Assembly (NCBI GenBank): GCA_040383485.1
Contig: JBEIDK010000041.1
Span: 1-21,869, forward strand
DNA from: JBEIDK01 sp040383485
Lineage (GTDB): Bacteria > Bacteroidota > Bacteroidia > UBA4408
Direction: 5' to 3'
DNA length: 21,869 bases
A model generated the notes under the pieces. The model had not been told where the DNA came from. It saw only the letters and a program-made list of their open reading frames with translations, and made no database searches. The position numbers and the translations under genes were made by a program. This document shows, in pieces, positions 7,781-15,857 of this stretch. The first letter of the stretch is position 1. Every line of letters starts with the position of its first letter.

Positions 7781-9691
7781 CTAATTTTTTAAAATTTCTT
7801 CAACACTAATTATTATTTCAACTGCACTATCATAATCTCTTTTCATTGCCGAAGCGTCTTTTGCAGGAGCATATTGAGCAAATTCACAGTTATTTAGCAC
7901 TTCGTTAAGCTTAGCAATTATGGGCATTTCGGCACCTTTGTTTATTAATAGATTATTAATATTATCTTTATTTAATTGCGCAATAGGTAATGCAAATTTA
8001 TAGCTCAAATAACCATATAATGCCTCAAGTACTTCCTTATAAAAGTCATTAAAATTATTTGTTTGCAAATGTGTGTTTGCAATTTTTAAACGACTATTTG
8101 CAATTTTATTGGCTTGTTTCATCTTATAGCTCAAAGTATTTGAGCTTAATTTTTCATTTCGTTTTTTAGCAAATATCAAAGCTGTAAAAGAAATTACAGG
8201 TAAAAACATTAATAAAAAAAATGAATTTGAACCATAGAATTCATCATCAATTTTTTTGAAACTAGTGGTTGTTTTAATGTATTTTATATCATTACCTAAA
8301 ACTCTTATATCCTGTTGATTATTGCCTGAAGTTGTTGCACTTACTGAACTTTCGCCACCTATACCTTTTTCAATTGCAAGTGAAAATTCTGGAGTGCTTA
8401 GTGTTATGTACTTAGCTTTATTTGGGTCGAAATATGTAAATTGTTGAGCAGAAATATTAAAATTTCCGCTATGTCGAGGAATAAAAACATAGTCGAAGGT
8501 TCTTGTTCCATTCAATCCATTAATTGTAGTTTGAATGCGGTCAATGGTTTTTGCATCATATCCTTCAATATCTGGAGGCCAATCAATTTTAAATGCATCA
8601 ATTAATTTTAAATTTCCTTTTCCTGAAATTGAGTAAATTAAATTTCCGGCGTCGTTAGTTTTCATTTTTTGGCTTTCTGGCTTGAGTTTTGTTTGTATGC
8701 TAAAGTCACCTACAGCGCCATTAAAATTAGTAGGTTTACCGATAGCAGGCAAAGGCATTACCTCAACCTTAACAGTTTTACTTTTAATTGCCACCTTCAT
8801 GTCTTGGTATCCTCCACCAAAAAAACCACCAAAAATATCAAATGGGTCTCTGCTTCTATTACTTTTTTGGCGTATGATTACTTCCATTTCTAAAGGGTCA
8901 ATTTCAAGACTACCATTTTGTTGTGGTATTAATAAATTCTTTTTTATTTCCGCTACCTTATATTGTACCCCATCAATATTTTCAGTATGCACAACTATTT
9001 GTCTATTTTTTTCATCTAAATCTTCAGTATAAAAACTATTAAATTTAGGAATTTTAGAGACACCTAAATCAATAATATCTAGGCGGGAATAAATTTTATA
9101 TACGACATTAAATTGTTCGCCTTCGTACACTTTAGATTTACTGGTAACGGCACGTACAAATAGTTTGTCGCCCATGTCTTCATTGCTCGCGTTATTGTTT
9201 CCACCTTGTTGTTGCCTAGCGCCTTGCTGTTGATTCTGTCCTCCTTGTTGTGCTTGTGCATTACCTTTACTTACTTCAATGGTAATTGGTTTTGTTTGTA
9301 ATGTTTTTCCACCAACTGTTGCTGTTGCGGAACCTATTGTTATTTTGCCTTCGTGCTTTGGAGCTAATATGTATGAGTAGCTGATAGACTGACTAACAGA
9401 GCCATTAATAATATTCATGCTTTGGCTTTGGTTTGGACCACTGTAAACATTAAATTCATTAAAGTTTGGAGCTTTAAATGAGTTGATGTTTGTATTAACA
9501 GTAAAGCTTAATTGAAATTGTTCGCCAACCGCCATTCTGTTTCTATTTACTGAAGCTGTGAAATCTTGCGCATGTAATTTGCCAATATTCCAATTTGCTC
9601 CTTTCCCGAAAAACCCGAAAAACGAAGGGGAGCATAGCGCCATAAGCACTAATACAATTCTCAATCTTTTATTACCTAATAACAGTTTCAT
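7781..9691 (-). CDS. batD: BatD: Ig-like periplasmic membrane-anchored protein
   Basis: This 636-residue protein has the BatD ('oxygen tolerance', PF13584-type) layout. An unusual signal region ends at LHAQ (about residue 42). Ig-like beta domains cover about 44-140, a Q/G/N-rich linker 144-168, and further beta domains 175-440, including the family block SGKGNLKLIDAFKIDWPPDIE. A single membrane helix lies at about 490-508, then a cytoplasmic helical tail of about 125 residues. A 90-nt gap separates it from batC, and it abuts batE. The signal peptide contains PSFFGFFGKGANWNIGK between the hydrophobic core and the cleavage site. That is longer than usual and closely resembles the same region of BatC (see the repeat entries). 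The linker region has low-complexity codon use. Its interaction partners are presumed to be BatA/B and BatE. Confidence 0.9.
   Translation of the reverse strand: MKLLLGNKRLRIVLVLMALCSPSFFGFFGKGANWNIGKLHAQDFTASVNRNRMAVGEQFQLSFTVNTNINSFKAPNFNEFNVYSGPNQSQSMNIINGSVSQSISYSYILAPKHEGKITIGSATATVGGKTLQTKPITIEVSKGNAQAQQGGQNQQQGARQQQGGNNNASNEDMGDKLFVRAVTSKSKVYEGEQFNVVYKIYSRLDIIDLGVSKIPKFNSFYTEDLDEKNRQIVVHTENIDGVQYKVAEIKKNLLIPQQNGSLEIDPLEMEVIIRQKSNRSRDPFDIFGGFFGGGYQDMKVAIKSKTVKVEVMPLPAIGKPTNFNGAVGDFSIQTKLKPESQKMKTNDAGNLIYSISGKGNLKLIDAFKIDWPPDIEGYDAKTIDRIQTTINGLNGTRTFDYVFIPRHSGNFNISAQQFTYFDPNKAKYITLSTPEFSLAIEKGIGGESSVSATTSGNNQQDIRVLGNDIKYIKTTTSFKKIDDEFYGSNSFFLLMFLPVISFTALIFAKKRNEKLSSNTLSYKMKQANKIANSRLKIANTHLQTNNFNDFYKEVLEALYGYLSYKFALPIAQLNKDNINNLLINKGAEMPIIAKLNEVLNNCEFAQYAPAKDASAMKRDYDSAVEIIISVEEILKN
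9566..9640 (-). repeat. Dispersed repeat copy 1, inside the batD signal-peptide region
   Basis: It encodes ALCSPSFFGFFGKGANW plus NIGKLHAQ. Over 51 nt (9590-9640) it matches 10467-10517 in batC at 37 positions without gaps. On the coding strand TGCTCC (9635-9630) and GGAGCA (9600-9595) can pair around a loop holding two TTTTTCGGG copies. See the matching finding. Confidence 0.65.
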
Positions 9692-9779
9692 CTTTTACCT
9701 CTAATCTATTTCAAAAACATTAAATACACTTGTAGGAACTAGTAATTTAATAGTCACGATTTAAAATTTACAATTTTTT

Positions 9780-10562
9780 TTACCAATCTTTTTCAACTTT
9801 AACTTTTGCGCCCCTTGCACGTTGTGCCTTTAATTTGTCTTGCACATCTTTTTCTTTACCTTGTATTGCTTTGAGCAATTGTTCAGCTTGTTCTTTGCTC
9901 ATTTTACCGTCTTCTGGTTTCTGATTTTTTTCACCATCATTTTCACCTTTTTTTGGTTCATTAGCTTTCTCCTTGTCTTTTCCTTTTTCACCTTGGCCAT
10001 TTTGCTTATCCTTATTGTCCTTGTTCTTGTCGTCCTTGTCTTTATCTTTATTTTGTTGCTTTTGTTCTTGCTGTTTTTGCAACATAGCGTTTGCGTAAGC
10101 CAAGTTGTATTTTGTGTCTTTGTCTTGTGGCTTAAGTTTTAAAGATTGCTTAAATGAATTAATACTTTCTTCGTATTTCTTATTTTTTAAATAGCTGTTC
10201 CCAAGGTTATGATAAAGGCTTGAGAGCTTATCTTTGTTTGTTGTTTTATCTTTTAAACTATTAAATATTGCTGCTGATTCCTCATATTTCTTTTGCTTGT
10301 AATATGCGTCTGCCAAATTGAAGTTAGCATCAAAATTATCAGGTTTTTTTTCTTGCGCTTGTTTGTATTTTTTTTCAGCTTCTTTAAAGTTTTTCTTTTC
10401 GTAATACTCATTTCCTTTGCGCACATCACGTCTCCAAGATTGTGCATACAAGTCCAACCCTAAATGCCATTTTGCTCCAAATCCGCAAAACCCGCAAAGG
10501 TGAGGGAGGCATAACGCAAGAAGTAAAATCTTTACTTTAAATATGTTTACCTTTTCTAACAT
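9780..10562 (-). CDS. batC: BatC: TPR protein with Lys/Asp-rich tail
   Basis: This 260-residue exported protein has an N-terminal hydrophobic core (KILLLALCLP). An odd GFCGFGAKWHLGLD block follows before the YAQ cleavage site (about residue 41). Three TPR units cover about 43-160 (RKGNEYYEKKNFKEAEKKY; NFNLADAYYKQKKYEESAAIF; YHNLGNSYLKNKKYEESINSF). A highly charged low-complexity segment, K/D/N/E/G-rich, spans about 162-220, and then a short helical region MSKEQAEQLLKAIQGKEKDVQ. The final ~40 residues are the conserved BatC tail (AEQLLKAI...). It lies between batB (44-nt gap) and batD (88-nt gap). The family role is a TPR adaptor in the Bat complex, and the charged segment may be flexible. Its signal region shares sequence with batD at the DNA level. 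Confidence 0.87.
   Translation of the reverse strand: MLEKVNIFKVKILLLALCLPHLCGFCGFGAKWHLGLDLYAQSWRRDVRKGNEYYEKKNFKEAEKKYKQAQEKKPDNFDANFNLADAYYKQKKYEESAAIFNSLKDKTTNKDKLSSLYHNLGNSYLKNKKYEESINSFKQSLKLKPQDKDTKYNLAYANAMLQKQQEQKQQNKDKDKDDKNKDNKDKQNGQGEKGKDKEKANEPKKGENDGEKNQKPEDGKMSKEQAEQLLKAIQGKEKDVQDKLKAQRARGAKVKVEKDW
10441..10517 (-). repeat. Dispersed repeat copy 2, inside the batC signal-peptide region
   Basis: It encodes ALCLPHLCGFCGFGAKW plus HLGLDLYAQ. It is homologous to 9566-9640 in batD, although the mature proteins are unrelated (TPR versus Ig-like). The core contains a near-tandem TTTGCGGG / TTTTGCGGA on the coding strand. GGAG and CTCC segments flank it and can pair with one bulge. 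Confidence 0.65.
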
Positions 10563-10606
10563 TTTTTCATCAAATTATCGAATCGTCAAATTATTACACT
10601 GGTAAA

Positions 10607-11647
10607 TTAGTTTGTTTTTTCTCCGAATAGATTTAAGGCATCCCACCATTTACTTCGTTTATTACTGATTAGTAGTTCAGCTATCAACATCAAAATTGCA
10701 CCCATGATAAAAAATTGAAATCTGCTTTCATAGTCGGTATAAACTTTACTACCATACTCTTTTTTTTCTAATGAGTTTATTTGTTTAAATATTGCAGATA
10801 AAGCAGACGAAGTATTGTCATCTCTAGCGTAAGCACCTCTGCCAGCAGCCGCAACTTCTTGCAACATCTGTTCATTTAATTTTGTAATTACTGTGTTTCC
10901 TTGATTGTCTTTTCTAAAACCGATGTTTCTGCCGCCTGAATATTCTGGAATTGGGGTTCCTTCGGGTGAGCCAAGGCCAATAGTGCTTACCGTAATTCCT
11001 TGTTCAATTGCATTTTCAGATGCTTTAATAGCATCATCTTCATGGTTTTCGCCATCACTAATTATTATGATTGATTTTTTTGTTGGCGATTTTTTATCGA
11101 ATGAATTTACTGCCAAATCAATTGCAGTGCCAATTGCAGTACCTTGCATTGGAACTATTCCATTATCAATCTGAGTTAAAAATAATTTTGCAGCATTATA
11201 GTCTGTTGTTATAGGTAATTGCACATAAGCATCACCTGCAAAAACTATAATGCCAATTCTGTCATCTTTTAAATTATCTACCAATCTTATAATTGCTTGC
11301 TTAGCATGTTCTAATCTACTGGGTGGCAAGTCTTGTGCCATCATACTATTACTAACATCTAAGCAAATCATAATGTCAACTCCTTCTCTTTTTATTTCTT
11401 CAAGTTTGCTACCTAATTGAGGATTGGCAATGGCAATAATTACTAATAACAAACCAAAGCATAACAATATCATTTTTAAAAAAGGCTTGGTTTTAGAAAG
11501 TGTTGGTATTAAGAATGGCAGCAAATTGCCTTCCGCAAAAAGGAGTTGTGCATTTTTTTTAGAACGCAATTGTATGAGGTATATAATTACTATTACAGGT
11601 ATTAATAGCAGTACCCAAAGTAAATATGTATGTTCAAATCTAAACAC
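10607..11647 (-). CDS. batB: BatB: membrane-anchored VWA-domain protein
   Basis: This 346-residue protein begins with GTG (GTG TTT AGA TTT GAA). The conserved N-terminus (FRFEHTYLLWVLLLIPV) starts at once, so this codon is the likely start. Two membrane helices lie at about 8-27 and 57-76, a VWA domain at about 88-290, and a C-terminal helix at about 309-327. The MIDAS metal site is intact: DVSNS (Asp97-x-Ser99-x-Ser101), Thr170 in MQGTAIG and Asp198 in ISDGEN. The block SGGRNIGFRKDNQG after the fifth strand is typical of BatB. In the operon it follows batA at 90 nt. The VWA domain should face the periplasm or cytoplasm beside BatA, its paralogue, as a protein-interaction module controlled by MoxR. 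The target is unknown. Confidence 0.92.
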   Translation of the reverse strand: MFRFEHTYLLWVLLLIPVIVIIYLIQLRSKKNAQLLFAEGNLLPFLIPTLSKTKPFLKMILLCFGLLLVIIAIANPQLGSKLEEIKREGVDIMICLDVSNSMMAQDLPPSRLEHAKQAIIRLVDNLKDDRIGIIVFAGDAYVQLPITTDYNAAKLFLTQIDNGIVPMQGTAIGTAIDLAVNSFDKKSPTKKSIIIISDGENHEDDAIKASENAIEQGITVSTIGLGSPEGTPIPEYSGGRNIGFRKDNQGNTVITKLNEQMLQEVAAAGRGAYARDDNTSSALSAIFKQINSLEKKEYGSKVYTDYESRFQFFIMGAILMLIAELLISNKRSKWWDALNLFGEKTN

Positions 11648-11737
11648 GTTATTTTTTGAATTTTATTGATGTATTTGTTTTCATATTCAATATTGGTAAA
11701 TTATTTGAGTCGGTACCTATCATAATTTTACTTGTAT

Positions 11738-12745
11738 TTATAGTGATATTCTTAACCAAAGATTTTTAACGATATATTCAATAACCAAAAGGGCAAAGGC
11801 TAATACTGCCAATGGCCAAAACCATTCGCTTTTTTTAGTATATTGCTTTTCTTCAATAATTGTTTTTTCTAGCTTGTCAATATTGCCATAGATTTTTTCT
11901 AAGCTTTTTTTATCCGTTGCTCTAAAATAATTGCCACCCGTTGTTTTAGAAACTTTTTTTAGTGTCGCTTCATCAATATCACATTTCACATAGTTGTATG
12001 CATATTCTCCATTAGGATATAATGCAACAGGCGAGTATGCCATTCCTCTTGTTCCAACACCAATTGTGTATACTCTAATGCCGTATGGCTTAGCGGCATC
12101 AGCAGCAAGCTCAGGAGCAATATTTCCACTATTATTTACCCCATCAGTCATTAATATTATTATTTTACTTTTTGCTTTACTGTCCTTAACTCTATTTATT
12201 GCATTGGCTAGTCCTAAACCAATGGCTGTGCCATCGGTAACCATTCCTGTTTTAATATCCTTGAATAAGTTTTTAAGCACTGCATGGTCAGTAGTTAATG
12301 GGCATTGGGTAAAACTTTCTCCACTAAAAATAACTAACCCTATTCTATCGTTTGGCCTACTATCAATAAAATTTATTGCTACTTCTTTTGCTGCTTCTAA
12401 TCTATTGGGCTTTAAATCTTGTGCAAGCATTGAAGCTGAAATATCAAAAGCGATAACAATATCAATACCTTCAGTTCTTACATCTTGCCAACTTTTTTTA
12501 CTTTGTGGGCGTGCCAAACAGATGATGAGGCTTGCCAAAGCTAATATTCTTAGAATAAAAGGTAAGTGTAGATACCTTACCTTTCCCTTATCTTTTTCAA
12601 CTCCAAAAAAAGAAAGTGTAGACATTTTAATTTCTGGCTGCTGCTTATTATGTTTAAGTGCATACCAAACAATAAATATTGGAATTAACAGCAAGAGCCA
12701 AAAAGCCCAAGTACTTGCAAATGATATTTCTTTTAAAATGTCCAT
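11738..12745 (-). CDS. batA: BatA: membrane-anchored VWA-domain protein
   Basis: This 335-residue paralogue of BatB has the same layout. N-terminal helices lie at about 13-30 and 61-79, the VWA domain at about 93-290, and a C-terminal helix at about 309-328. The MIDAS residues are present: Asp101, Ser103 and Ser105 in FDISASM, Thr173 in VTDGTAIGLG and Asp201 in LMTDGVNNSG. The stretch MAYSPVALYPNGEYAYN distinguishes it from BatB. The ATG start gives the usual N-terminus (ISFASTWAFWLLLLIPI). It lies 40 nt after the BatD-like gene and 90 nt before batB. It likely pairs with BatB in the inner membrane and depends on the MoxR ATPase for metal or partner loading. That mechanism is inference from related MoxR-VWA systems. 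Confidence 0.92.
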   Translation of the reverse strand: MDILKEISFASTWAFWLLLLIPIFIVWYALKHNKQQPEIKMSTLSFFGVEKDKGKVRYLHLPFILRILALASLIICLARPQSKKSWQDVRTEGIDIVIAFDISASMLAQDLKPNRLEAAKEVAINFIDSRPNDRIGLVIFSGESFTQCPLTTDHAVLKNLFKDIKTGMVTDGTAIGLGLANAINRVKDSKAKSKIIILMTDGVNNSGNIAPELAADAAKPYGIRVYTIGVGTRGMAYSPVALYPNGEYAYNYVKCDIDEATLKKVSKTTGGNYFRATDKKSLEKIYGNIDKLEKTIIEEKQYTKKSEWFWPLAVLAFALLVIEYIVKNLWLRISL

Positions 12746-12785
12746 CTTTTTATCAATTTCCTAATTAGAAATTGAGCTTCTATTT

Positions 12786-13814
12786 TTAAATACTTTCTAA
12801 TTTATTATCCTCGACTTTTTGCACTAAAGTAGTTTTATGAATAAACTCAAAAGCATACTCCATACTTAATTCATTTTCATTTGGCAAAGGCAATTCTTTC
12901 GCAAACTTTACCATATCGCTTAGCATCAAAATCTGTCTTAGTTTATTTCTTAAAGCTTCATCAATAATTTCAAGTGTACGTGTATGTCGTATTATTTCAT
13001 CAGTAGTTTGCTCTAAAGCCGTTAGTCCAAAGCGTTTTTCAATATAGGTTCTAACAATATCTGATAGCCTAATATGGTATTCCTTTTCAAAGCCATTTTG
13101 CCACAGTTTTTCATCTTTTAATTTTTGTAAGCTTTCAAGTGCTTCAATGTGTGGTGGAATTACTACTTTAGGAATTGAATAAATAATTGGAGCTGCTTTT
13201 TTACGTTTCTTCAAATAAATAATAATACCAACTATTATAAATAATATTGCAATTGCAACAATTAGGTAAGGTAAAATTTCATCGAAAGTTAAAGGTGCAT
13301 TGAGTGGGCCTTTAATGTCACGAAATGCTTTAGTAGTGTCGACAGACAACGTTTGCACTGTTAATAAAAGAGCCGAAGTACTTATTGCATTTATTGAATC
13401 ATCATCTACATAAAAATTAAAAGGAGCAATTGCAAAATAACCACTATCAAAACTTGTAATAGTAAATGTTTTTGTAAGTTCATACCGTTGTTTATCGGGG
13501 CTATAACTCGTATCGATTTTTGTTTGATTTACAATTTCAATTTTATCTCTAATGGTATCAACTAACATTGGGAACTTTACTTTTGTTCCAGTTCCTGCTT
13601 GGGCTTTTAGATATAGTTTAATCTGGTCGCCAATTAATATTTTGTTTGTATCTAGCTTTGATGTTACTACTACATTTTGAGCTGAAATTCTAGTACTGAA
13701 TAAAAAAAATGTTGCTGTAATTAATAGAAATTTAAAAATTAAACATTGGTTTGTTTTAATTAAATCTATTAATTCAATTTTCTTACTATTTAATATGTAG
13801 TATTTGTTTGTCAT
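12786..13814 (-). CDS. BatD-like/DUF4381-like single-pass membrane protein of the Bat locus
   Basis: This 342-residue protein has a long N-terminal region before a signal-peptide core (IFKFLLITATFFLFSTRISA, then Q). A periplasmic beta domain follows (about 47-160) of the kind at the start of BatD (VTSKLDTNKILIGDQIKLYL). One membrane helix lies at about 181-201, followed by the stop-transfer KKRKK. The cytoplasmic domain of about 135 residues contains EKEYHIRLSDIVRTYIEKRFG and TTDEIIRHTR, as in the DUF4381 proteins found between DUF58 and BatA genes. Its ATG overlaps the preceding stop in TAATG, showing translational coupling. This fixes the start despite the unusually long 25-residue N-region, and there is no later Met near the signal peptide. 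It may link the VWA proteins to the envelope. The exact role is unknown. Confidence 0.75.
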   Translation of the reverse strand: MTNKYYILNSKKIELIDLIKTNQCLIFKFLLITATFFLFSTRISAQNVVVTSKLDTNKILIGDQIKLYLKAQAGTGTKVKFPMLVDTIRDKIEIVNQTKIDTSYSPDKQRYELTKTFTITSFDSGYFAIAPFNFYVDDDSINAISTSALLLTVQTLSVDTTKAFRDIKGPLNAPLTFDEILPYLIVAIAILFIIVGIIIYLKKRKKAAPIIYSIPKVVIPPHIEALESLQKLKDEKLWQNGFEKEYHIRLSDIVRTYIEKRFGLTALEQTTDEIIRHTRTLEIIDEALRNKLRQILMLSDMVKFAKELPLPNENELSMEYAFEFIHKTTLVQKVEDNKLESI

Positions 13815-14689
13815 TAAATTTTAGCTCCTCTTTTTTTAAATAAGGTCATCAATGGTTTTGTATAGCCAAGCTTTGTATTAATATTAGCAACATCAACTCC
13901 TGTCCTTAAAAAAATATCGTCCAACATTTTTTCTTGTTTAATGGCTGATTTTTTAAAATTTTCTCTCACATTTTTATTTCCTGTATCAATCCAATTTGCA
14001 ATACCAGTTTCAGAATCCAACATTTTTACGAGTCCAATATTTGGCATTTCTAATTCCCTACGGTCAAATATTTTTAACGCTACTAAATCATGTTTTTTGG
14101 CAGCAATTCTAATCGCATTTGTAAAATTTGTGTCCATAAAATCTGAAATCAAAAAAGTAGTGCTTCTTTTTTTTATCACATTTGTAACATACTCTAATGC
14201 CTTGCTAATATTGGTTTTGGTATTTATGGGTTTAAATTCAAGTAACTCACGGATGATTCTTAGCACGTGAGTTTTACCTTTTTTGGGAGGTATAAATTTT
14301 TCTATTTGGTCAGAAAAAAATATCACCCCAATTTTATCATTGTTAGTTATGGTAGAAAAAGAAATGGTTGCACAAAGTTCTGTTACCAAATCTAATTTAC
14401 TTTGATGTTCAGTTCCAAAATTTTGAGAGGCTGAAACATCAACCAAAAGCATTACAGTCATTTCACGCTCTTCTTCAAAAACCTTAACATAGGTGTGATT
14501 AAATCTTGCTGTTACGTTCCAATCTATTGTTCTTATGTCATCTCCTGGATTATATTCGCGCACTTGGCTAAATGCCATCCCTCGCCCCTTAAAAGCACTA
14601 TGATATTCTCCAGAGAATATCTGATTGGATAATCCTCTAGATTTTATTTCAATCTTTCGTATTTTGCTTAAAAGGTCTGTTGTTAACAC
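13814..14689 (-). CDS. DUF58 / VWA-like protein of the MoxR-Bat locus
   Basis: This 291-residue cytoplasmic protein lacks membrane segments. It carries the DUF58 signature: SGEYHSAFKGRGMAFSQVRE, then YNPGDDIRTIDWNVTARF (about 27-63). A VWA-like fold follows with a MIDAS Asp84-x-Ser86-x-Ser88 (LLVDVSAS) and ISDFMDTNF near residue 180. The start is GTG, and the conserved helix LLSKIRKIEIKSRGL begins 6 residues later, so little is missing. It is 78 nt after moxR and overlaps the next gene by 1 nt (TAATG). Genes for MoxR and DUF58 are nearly always paired. The DUF58 protein is thought to be a direct partner of the ATPase, passing activity to the membrane VWA proteins. Confidence 0.92.
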   Translation of the reverse strand: MLTTDLLSKIRKIEIKSRGLSNQIFSGEYHSAFKGRGMAFSQVREYNPGDDIRTIDWNVTARFNHTYVKVFEEEREMTVMLLVDVSASQNFGTEHQSKLDLVTELCATISFSTITNNDKIGVIFFSDQIEKFIPPKKGKTHVLRIIRELLEFKPINTKTNISKALEYVTNVIKKRSTTFLISDFMDTNFTNAIRIAAKKHDLVALKIFDRRELEMPNIGLVKMLDSETGIANWIDTGNKNVRENFKKSAIKQEKMLDDIFLRTGVDVANINTKLGYTKPLMTLFKKRGAKI

Positions 14690-14690
14690 G

Positions 14691-14725
14691 TTTGAAATTT
14701 TGAATTTGAAATTTTGAATTTCGAA
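14691..14725. repeat. Tandem 14-bp repeat between moxR and the DUF58 gene
   Basis: TTTGAAATTTTGAA occurs twice head to tail (14691-14704 and 14705-14718) and is followed by a partial copy TTTCGAA (14719-14725). It is AT-rich and made of TTTGAA / TTCAAA half-sites, so it is partly self-complementary. A second small duplication, ATTCATA twice, lies at 14734-14747. Both sit in the 78-nt leader just before the GTG start of the DUF58 gene. Confidence 0.75.
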
Positions 14726-14767
14726 TATGCGTTATTCATAATTCATAATACAACATTTATAATTCTA

Positions 14768-15766
14768 TTATGGCACTTCAACTGTATTTAAAATTTCATT
14801 GATGATGTCTTCAACCTTTATATTTTCTGCTTCTGCTTCATAACTCAAACCAATTCTATGGCGCAATACATCATGGCAAACAGCTCTTACATCTTCCGGA
14901 ATTACATATCCTCTTCGTTTGATAAATGCATAGGCTTTTGATGCTAGTGCTAGGTTTATACTGGCACGAGGAGAGCCTCCAAATGAAATTAGTTGCGTAA
15001 ACTTATCAAGTCTTGCCTGTTTTGGAAAGCGAGTAGCAAAAACAATATCAACAATGTATTGCTCAATTTTTTCATCCATGTAAACTTCACGAACAATATT
15101 TCTTGCTTTTAAAATATCTTCAGGTTTTAATATAGGATTGATTAATAGTTTGTTGCTCGACAAATTTTGGCGAATAATTTTTTTCTCATCGTCTTTTGTA
15201 GGATAACCAATAACAACTTTCATCATAAAGCGGTCAACTTGTGCTTCGGGAAGTGGATATGTTCCTTCTTGTTCAATTGGATTTTGAGTTGCCAAAACTA
15301 GAAACGGTTCAGGAAGCTTAAAGGTTTCATCACCAATTGTTACTTGGCGTTCTTGCATTGCTTCAAGCAATGCACTTTGAACTTTTGCAGGAGCACGGTT
15401 AATTTCATCCGCTAAAACAAAGTTCGAAAAAATAGGTCCTTTTCGTACTGAAAATTCTTCTTTCTTCTGACTATAAATCATTGTACCAATAACGTCCGCA
15501 GGTAATAAATCGGGAGTAAATTGAATACGACTAAATTGCGCTTGAATGCTTGAAGCTAACGAATTGATGGCAAGAGTCTTTGCTAATCCTGGCACACCTT
15601 CTAATAATATATGGCCATTTGATAATAAAGCTATAAGCAATCTTTCAATCATATGCTTTTGCCCAACGATAGATTTTTCCATCTCCATGTTAAGCATATC
15701 TACAAATGCAGATTCACGCTGTATGCGTTCGTTTAATTCTTTAATGTCAATAGTTGTTGTTTCCAT
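14768..15766 (-). CDS. moxR: MoxR-family AAA+ ATPase
   Basis: This 332-residue AAA+ protein (AAA_3) is first in the cluster. Walker A GVPGLAKT spans 57-64, Walker B FVLADE 116-121 with Asp120 and Glu121, sensor 1 ATQNP 159-163, and the arginine-finger region QVDRF 176-180. The family blocks PADVIGT and GSPRASINLALA are present, and a helical lid covers the C-terminal third. MoxR ATPases act as chaperones that mature or activate complexes containing VWA proteins, and here DUF58, BatA and BatB supply the VWA partners. The ATG start gives the usual N-terminus with MEKSIVGQKHMIERLLIAL. Upstream lies a 7-bp-arm inverted repeat (15800-15816) and, beyond it, the terminator of the previous transcript, so this is the likely head of the operon. 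Confidence 0.95.
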   Translation of the reverse strand: METTTIDIKELNERIQRESAFVDMLNMEMEKSIVGQKHMIERLLIALLSNGHILLEGVPGLAKTLAINSLASSIQAQFSRIQFTPDLLPADVIGTMIYSQKKEEFSVRKGPIFSNFVLADEINRAPAKVQSALLEAMQERQVTIGDETFKLPEPFLVLATQNPIEQEGTYPLPEAQVDRFMMKVVIGYPTKDDEKKIIRQNLSSNKLLINPILKPEDILKARNIVREVYMDEKIEQYIVDIVFATRFPKQARLDKFTQLISFGGSPRASINLALASKAYAFIKRRGYVIPEDVRAVCHDVLRHRIGLSYEAEAENIKVEDIINEILNTVEVP

Positions 15767-15783
15767 TCTATTTTGTTGTGTGG

Positions 15784-15816
15784 CGAAAATAGACTGACCA
15801 AATCTTTATAAGATTT
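15784..15816 (-). promoter_or_regulatory. Possible bat operon control region: inverted repeat and weak -7 box
   Basis: AAATCTT-TAT-AAGATTT (15800-15816) is a perfect inverted repeat with 7-bp arms, ending 34 nt before the moxR ATG. TATTTTCG on the minus strand (15791-15784) differs from TAnnTTTG at one base and lies 18 nt before the ATG. No -33 TTTG is at the right distance. If the -7 box is real, the inverted repeat covers the -15 to -35 region and could be a repressor site. Confidence 0.35.
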
Positions 15817-15857
15817 AAAGGGTGTTAAATTTGGTTAAGTTCGCAATAAGTAAATTG

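Noticed and set aside
9973..10070. Imperfect short repeats (TTGTCCTTGTTCTTGTC and similar)
   Set aside because: They follow from the KDK/KDN codon pattern of the BatC charged tail, not from a CRISPR or other repeat array.
9840..10142. Hydrophobic 100-codon frame on the plus strand
   Set aside because: It is the antisense of the Lys/Asp-rich tail of BatC; its Leu/Phe richness is the mirror of that low complexity.
11994..12764. 256-codon open frame on the plus strand opposite batA
   Set aside because: BatA has all MIDAS residues and operon context; the opposite frame has no known domain.
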